A DNA stretch of 64,000 bases, taken from the NCBI GenBank assembly GCA_027257055.1, contig JAPVLO010000007.1, positions 8,742,001-8,806,000 of the forward strand. Reading direction: 5' to 3'. The notes under the pieces were generated by a model that saw only the letters and a program-made list of their open reading frames with translations, did not search any database and was not told the DNA's origin. The stretch is from Cephalopachus bancanus (taxonomy: Eukaryota > Chordata > Mammalia > Primates > Tarsiidae). Of this stretch, positions 57,994-64,000 are shown piece after piece (within the stretch, counting starts at the first letter, position 1; each line of letters starts with the position of its first letter). The position numbers and the translations under genes are program-made.

Positions 57994-58199
57994 CCTCACT
58001 GAGCTCTTACTGCATACCAAGCCACCCCCAAAATTGGAGGCTTAGCACAGCACGCATTTGCAGGTCAGCTGAGTGGTTCTCATTGTAGCTGGACTACTCG
58101 TGCAGCCCCGGTCAGCAGTGTGACTGGTCAGTACAGGTGCACTATGATGCCTATTTGATGGGAGGGTCTCTGTTCCCTTAGCAGGCACGTATTGAGCAT

Positions 58200-58662
58200 C
58201 TACTATATTGGACAGGGTTCTCCAGAGACACAGAACTGGCTGGATATGGACTTATAGAGGTTTGTTGCACAAAACCGGTTCACGTGACGATGGGGCTCAT
58301 GAGGCCTGACGTCTGCAGCAGGCAAGGTGGAGGCTTATGAGAGCCAAGTGTATGGCTCCAGGCTAAAGGCTGACAGCTCAAGTCCCAGGAAGAGCCAGTG
58401 TTTCTACCCAAGTCCCAAAGCAGAAGAAAGCTGATGCCAGGCAGCTCTGTGATCTGGGGAAGGGTCAGCATTTTGACTCTACTTGGGCTTTCAACTGATA
58501 GCACAAGGCCCACCACATAAGGGAAGGCAACCAGCTTGACTCAGTCTAGCTACGTAAACGTTAAACGGGTCCAAAAATCATCCTCACAGATTAATGCGTG
58601 GCCACATATCTGGGCACCCTGTGGCCCAGTCAAGTGGGCACATAAAATGAGCCATCATGCTT
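58200..58662 (-). mobile_element. ERVL/MaLR-type LTR, antisense
   Basis: Plus strand starts GGACAGGGTTCTCCAGAGACACAGAACTGGCTGGATATGG. It continues through GGGCTTTCAACTGATAGCACAAGGCCCACCACAT near 58487 and ends with GTCAAGTGGGCACATAAAATGAGCCATCATGC. It is the reverse of the family at 6850-7310. Confidence 0.8.
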
Positions 58663-59160
58663 ACACGTGCAGAGCTTCTGCCTGGGTGAAGGAGAGGCAA
58701 GAACTGAATCCAGGGCCATGGGATCCAGGGCAGGGGTCCGTCGGTCTCCTCTGACGCTGATCCTAGTACCTAGCCTGGGCACCAGTAGAGTCTCCACACA
58801 GCTTTCCTGCATAAAATTATTGAAGATTTAGAAGAAACTGTCTCCAAATAGTAACAGGATTTGAATGTTGGAATTAGAAGCTATTTATCTAATTTTGGGC
58901 TTATCTGTATCTTTTGACTTTTCATAAAGAATATTTATTATTTGTGTAATTTAAAATGTAATTTTATATGATATACAATACATTATATATTTTTTATTTA
59001 TCTTTGGGAAGTCCTAAAACATCTTGTGCTAAAAAAACTCTCCATTGCTTATCTGAAATCTGAAGTTTAACTGTGCACTCTGCATTTTTTTGGCTTGATC
59101 TGGCCACCCTAGCCAAGCATGGCCCGAGCCCTCCTCAGGGATGTCCTGACTGTCACAGCT
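58663..59160. other. AT-rich stretch, possible old repeat
   Basis: 58860-59010 is strongly AT-rich. ACATCTTGTGCTAAAAAAACTCTCCATTGCTTATCTGAAATCTGAAGTTTAAC and CTTGATCTGGCCACCCTAGCC near 59020-59115 resemble the tail of an ancient interspersed repeat that I cannot name. Confidence 0.35.
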
Positions 59161-61359
59161 AAGCAGCCCACCTCCACCCACCCTCCACCTTTCCACCTCC
59201 TCTCCACCTCCCAGCCACAGGCATGGCTTCTAGCTGGACCCATGCCTGTGTCAAGTTAATCAATACCAGCAAGACTCCATTCTGGAACCTTGGTGAACTC
59301 TCAGGGAAGTAAATTTTCTTTTTTTCTACTGATTTTCCATCTGGAAGCAAACAGCATCAAGGGGCACTGACTGTCACCTTGGGGCCAAGAAAGGAGGTGG
59401 TCTGAGGATGATGTAATCACAATGGCTGCAGAATTGAGGGGGAGGGGAAACTCCAGTCTGGCCAGGTCACTGTAGTCGCTAAATCCAGCCTCACCTGAAA
59501 CCACACCAGCTTTTCACCTTCCTGTTACAGCAAGTCCCAAGCGACTCCCTTTATTATTAAAGCCAGCCTGAGTTGAGTTCTCCATGGCAGCCATCCCAAT
59601 CAACCCAACTCACGCATGGAGCAGCGAATCCCAGTCTTCCTGGTAAGGATAGGTCTCCAGGCACACGATCGACCACTCAGTCCCCAGGCACCCTGCAGGC
59701 TTCTTCAGCAACAAGGCATCTGTCTGCCCCAGAGACTGTGGGATGGGCTTTCTTGTTTGGGCTTGACTGACCTTGGAGGCCTGCACTGGGGAGCACACGT
59801 GGCCCCTTTCAACCCGGGAGCCCTGCCAAGACGTGGTCTCTGCTATCTCTGCAGTGATTTATCTTCTTGAGGAATTTCCTCACCTAAATGTGGTTCCAGG
59901 CATAAACGCCAGGGCAGACGGAATCAGAAACACATTGTGGGCCAGATGAGACATTAGGAGGGGAGTGTAGCAAGAGGACACATGCTTTCCTGGTGTTGGC
60001 CAGGGAAGGTATTCTCATTTCTGGAATTCTTTGGGAGTTGAACAATGGAAGAGAAATTCAGAGGACCTCCAAAATGAAAAGCAGACCCATGGGGAGTCTT
60101 TGCCTTAAAACAAAACTGCCCATAAATCTAATCATAACTACAGCTCGACCTGGTTGTTTCTGGACTTTCTTCCTTCTTCTGATTGTGTATCTTGGTGGGA
60201 TCTGGACAAGATAGAGGGTAGCTGGCCTCGGTGAAAGAAGATGTGTATTCCAGGGTGGGAAGTGGTGCTCGACTTTCCAAAGCAGAAGGTCGAGGACAGG
60301 GTCCTCTGTCTTTGCCAGGGCATGCCAGGGCACTTCCCCCTTTCGCACAGGGCCACCCAACAAACTGGTGAAGAATGTCCATGTTTTCTTACATTTTTCT
60401 ACTTTAGTGTTATAAACGTACTGCGCACTTGTCAAAAAACATCAACTAATAGCCAAAATGTCAATCTACCTCATCCCTCCAGCAGTGCTGTATACATCAC
60501 CCATCCGCGCCTCATCTTGGCTTCCACAAAAGCCCCCACAGACCCCGCAAAGTGTAGTCCTCCCATAAACACTACTCAAAACTTGCTGTTTCCCCTTAAG
60601 ACCCCACAGTGGCATCTTTCCAGAGCTACGAGCTCTAACTTGGGATTTTTTGTAGCAGCAAATGTGCCTTGGTACAGATGGACCAGCACATTCCCTGCTA
60701 ATCGCATGTAGGTTTTCTGGTTTGTTCTTTGGACCACAGGCAACTCTGCAATCAACATCTGTGTATGAAAGTGTGACAGTCAAAATACTGAAGACCTGCA
60801 CTTGACCCTGGACCTCACCATTGGATGGAGGCCAGCCTTCAACACCCAGAGGCTGAACCAAGAGTCAGGAAGAGAACTCGGCAGAGGAACTTGGATAAGT
60901 GCCACACCTTGATCCCTTTCAGATAGATTTGGACAAACGGGATTGCTGGGTTAAAGAATGTGCACTTTTCTCTCAATATAAATTGCCAGATTTTTTTTTC
61001 ATAATTGAGGATACAAAAATTTTACATTGATCTCCATATAAGAGCTCTTTGGGCTGAGTTGGTTAAAAGCCGCACACAGTGCATGATAGGTGCTCAAATT
61101 AGGTAGTAGATCAGGAAGTAACTTTCTTTGCGAAGACAGATGGCACATTAAGTGTATAGAAGACATCAGGGACTTCACAGTAGAAGACTACTTAGTCACC
61201 CACATGCCACCAACCAGGGGGAGCACAGGGACCAAGGGAGTCCTCATATGCCATGTGTGACTCAAGTGTACCAGCCAGTGCATTGAGGACAATGCTGAAT
61301 TTGTCATAGTTAACACTGTTTGGAGTTGTTGATCCCCAAACCCCACAGATCCTCCAGCC
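59161..61359. other. Unassigned sequence
   Basis: No gene recognised. Possible antisense old-L1 trace at 60915-61000 (GGGATTGCTGGGTTAAAGAATGTGCAC). CACACAGTGCATGATAGGTGCTCAAATTAGGTAG near 61072 is a MIR-type tail. Frames up to 156 codons lack domains. Confidence 0.45.
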
Positions 61360-61694
61360 CCTGGAACTTATTAACAGGAAATTGGCTCTTTCCTCTTCCC
61401 CTTCCTGTCTCCCTTAGAGTGAAGACCAGGCCTCCTGGTCCCATTTCTTCCCTCTCATTCCCAAAACCCTTGCCACACTGACCATCTTCCTTTTCGTCCA
61501 ATGTTCTGAGACAATTCCCATGTCAAGGTCTTTACACATGCTCTTCCCTCTGGTAGGATGTTCTTCCCCATCCCTTGCCCTCACAGGCTGCCACTTCAGA
61601 GCCTCCTCAGCCAAGTTGGCACCTCCTTGGGAGGACTTTCCTGGACACATTTATGTCATTATTCTGTATTTGTTACTATTTCCTGTCTGTTTCT
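61360..61694 (+). repeat. L2 3' region, part 1
   Basis: ACACATGCTCTTCCCTCTGGTAGGATGTTCTTCCCC near 61534, GGCTGCCACTTCAGAGCCTCC near 61588, GGCACCTCCTTGGGAGGACTTTCCTGG near 61618, and TATTCTGTATTTGTTACTATTTCC follow the L2 3' coding and 3' UTR order. It breaks off at the CA-rich array. Confidence 0.75.
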
Positions 61695-62712
61695 AAACAT
61701 GCGCACACAAACTCACACACATGCACACACATGCACAGACCCACACACATGCACAGACCCACACATATGCACACACATGCACGTGAACCCACATGCATGC
61801 ATATGAACACATACAGACCAACACACATGCACAGAGACACACATGCATTCATGCTCACACACACACATGCACACACACATGCACACACACATGCATACAC
61901 ATGCACGTGCACACATGGACACACATGCATCCACACACATTCACGCACATGCACGTATGTGCACACAGACCTACACACATGCACAGATACATAAGCATGC
62001 ATCCACGCACATGTCCCCCCACATGCACATGAACCCACACACATACACACACACACACATGCACAGTTGCATGCACACATGCATATGTGTGCATACACTC
62101 ATACATGTACAAACACACAGAGACCCACACACATGTGCACACATGCACACATGCACATGTGCACAGACCCACATGCATGCACACACATGCACATGAACCC
62201 ACACACATGCACAGAGGCACACATGCATCGATGCACACTCTCATATATGCTTGCAGACACACACAGATGCATACACCCACACACATGCACATAAACCCAC
62301 ACATATGCACACAATGCATACACATGCACATGCATGTACACGTGCATCAAAACACATCAACACACGTGCACACAGACCCACATGCATGCATAGGAACACA
62401 TGCTTGCATCCATGCACATGCCCCCACACACATGCACATGAGCCCACACACATACATGCGCATGCACACATGCACATTCATACATGCACACACATACACG
62501 TGCACACACAGACCCACTCACATGCACAGACACACACAGGCATTCATGCACACACCCACACACACATGCACATGAATCCATACACATGCACAGGTACATG
62601 CATACACTCACACATGTACACACACAGAGACCCACATGCATGTGTGCACACATGTACACATGCACTCACGTGTGCACATGCACAGACAAGTACACATGAA
62701 CACAACAGACTA
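61695..62712 (+). repeat. About 1-kb CA/ATGC-rich satellite-like array
   Basis: Imperfect units of CACACATGCACACA type, with recurring larger blocks such as CACATGCACAGACCCACA and CATGAACCCACACACATGCACA. Purines and pyrimidines alternate almost throughout. Translations are His/Thr/Met-rich on plus and Cys/Val/Met-rich on minus (up to 162 codons) and are repeat artefacts. Confidence 0.97.
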
Positions 62713-62815
62713 TGAGCCTCCTGCTCACTGTTGCGTCCCCAGCATCTGATCTAGTGCCTGACCCAGGAGAGGGCCCAGAAAATACGTTCTGAATGAACAA
62801 ATGAGGCTCCTCAAG
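62713..62815 (+). repeat. L2 3' end, part 2
   Basis: CTCCTGCTCACTGTTGCGTCCCCAGCATCTGATCTAGTGCCTGACCC and CGTTCTGAATGAACAAATGAGG form the tail that matches the L2 broken off at 61694. Confidence 0.75.
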
Positions 62816-64000
62816 CCTTTTGGAGCCAAATGCTCGCGTGTAAGACAGGGGCCATAGTGTCCCCTCCCAGGAGCTAACTGCAATCCTTTACATGAAGCTC
62901 TGGGAGTCACACATGACAGCAAACAGCCACTGTGAGGTGACTGTCAGCCTCTGGCTCAGCACAACAGTTTGAGTGGCTGCTGCGGCGACACAGGGAGTGA
63001 CCCCCAGCAGAGCGCCCAGCACAGGACAGGAGGGGGGCTGCAGAAATGGCTGCTGACAGAGCATCCTTCCCAGACCCAGAGGAATTCCCCAAACAGGGCT
63101 AGAGGTGAAGCAACATGCAACTCAGTCAATGAACGTGGACCCAGGGAAGCAAGAGTGAGGGGTTGGGAGATGAGGAGAGGAAGGAGGAAGGGCAGGGCGG
63201 GGCACAGCCACAGTGGGGCAAGAAAGCCCAGCTAGCAGGATGTCCCCAACACTGTGCAGAACCTGCATCCTGGACCCATCAGCCTGGAAGGGTCAGGAAC
63301 TTACCTCTGGTTCTTCCTGTCTCCCACTGGTCTTGGTCACATTCTACCTTGTCAGGTGTTGACCTCTCCCCACATACTCGGGCTGTGTTGCCTTGTCATG
63401 TGGGGTGGCCACCAGAGACGCCAGCACGTCTAAGGGTCCCCTCCAGGTAAATCTGGGCACCGGAGCAGCTGTGACCATGACATGGGGGGGGAGGTCATGC
63501 AGTGGCTGTGCAGAAGCCTGACCCTCAACTGAGTGGAAGCTGGGGTGTTGGGGGGTGAGACAACCGCAGGGAGGCCAGTGGGTTATGACCTTGGGGACAG
63601 AATAGTCCACTTCTGGGAAGCAGCCAAGGCCACAGCCTAGGTGGCACACACGCTGGGCACCCACTCCTTTACACGTGATGTGCCAACTCTGTGACTAGCC
63701 TTCCTACCATCTCCATGACAGGCCAGGGGACCTAGCCTCCTGAAACAAACGTGTCGTGAAAATTAAGTCAAAGCATTCCTAAAGCACTTAGAACAGTAAC
63801 AGGTTTGCAGGAAGCAAGAGTTGGTGAATAAGTCAATAAGTCTAGACGTTTTATGAGAAAATGGTGTGCATGGCTTCTGATCTGCATTTTGTCATTTGTT
63901 TTTGTTGTTGTTGTTGTCTGCCAGAGTGACTGGGGTGAGGAGTGCAGGAGGGTGTGGTGGGAGCCAGCTTGGCCACCCCCAGGATCTCCCTGTGCCCTAC
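62816..64000. other. Unassigned sequence with a MIR trace
   Basis: GTGAAAATTAAGTCAAAGCATTCCTAAAGCACTTAGAACAGTAACAGG at 63756-63803 is the 3' half of a MIR. (GTT)n is present at 63900-63916. No gene recognised. Confidence 0.5.

Noticed and set aside
61575..62575. His/Thr-rich and Cys-rich frames of 139-162 codons on both strands
   Set aside because: They are translations of the CA/ATGC array, open on both strands because the repeat contains few stop triplets.
61695..62712. CRISPR-like regular repeats
   Set aside because: The repetition is simple-sequence with no constant spacer length or unique spacers, and the genome is eukaryotic.

Overview
This window is nuclear DNA from a primate. It contains at least twelve dimeric Alu elements, alongside MIR, L2, old L1, MaLR/ERVL-type LTRs, hAT-Charlie MITEs and a mariner relic. 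I found no intact protein-coding gene, no convincing exon with splice sites, and no tRNA, rRNA or snRNA gene. The only gene-derived feature I can defend is a broken, processed GAPDH pseudogene on the minus strand (about 34.91-36.19 kb). Every long open frame I examined is GC-rich chance sequence, repeat-derived, or a simple-repeat translation. All Alus look J-like or belong to a small group with its own shared variants. None carries the S/Y right-arm signature. This argues against an ape or monkey and tentatively suggests a non-simian haplorhine such as a tarsier.

Layout. 0-1.1 kb: three LTR pieces in a row. 1.1-9 kb: mostly unique GC-rich sequence with a MIR, a MER20-like MITE, a 320-bp pyrimidine tract, an LTR with a (GT)n run, and copy 1 of an unnamed dispersed repeat. 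9-13.8 kb: an ancient LINE-like piece, an old L1 split by an Alu, an L1M-like 3' UTR and a MER5-like MITE. 14-29 kb: MIRs, four sense Alus, an MLT1-like LTR, candidate regulatory DNA at 16.26-16.80 kb, and copy 2 of the dispersed repeat at 26.5 kb. 29.5-37 kb: an AT-rich stretch of nested insertions. It holds two separate L1M copies, three Alus, a Tigger-like fragment, a mariner transposase relic, an LTR and the GAPDH pseudogene, which landed inside an L1.

37-46 kb: MLT1/MST-like LTRs (one with an internal minisatellite), HAL1/L1 pieces, an antisense LTR split by an unidentified retro-inserted segment, an Alu and an antisense L1. 46.4-46.8 kb: a homeodomain-site-rich unique segment that looks like a candidate enhancer. 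48-53 kb: L2 and MIR remains with several tandem duplications, a CpG-enriched patch, and a 0.5-kb CA/GA simple repeat. 54-59 kb: an MLT1-like LTR, two closely related Alus with clean target-site duplications, L2 tails, another Alu and an antisense LTR. 61.4-62.8 kb: an L2 split by about 1 kb of alternating CA/TG-type satellite.

The window therefore reads as intergenic or intronic DNA. Its interest lies in repeat biology (unnamed repeat pair, private Alu group, repeat-born tandem arrays) and in a few candidate noncoding regulatory segments. I did not find a new multi-gene system. Repeat family names come from memory of consensus sequences, so subfamily names are tentative.
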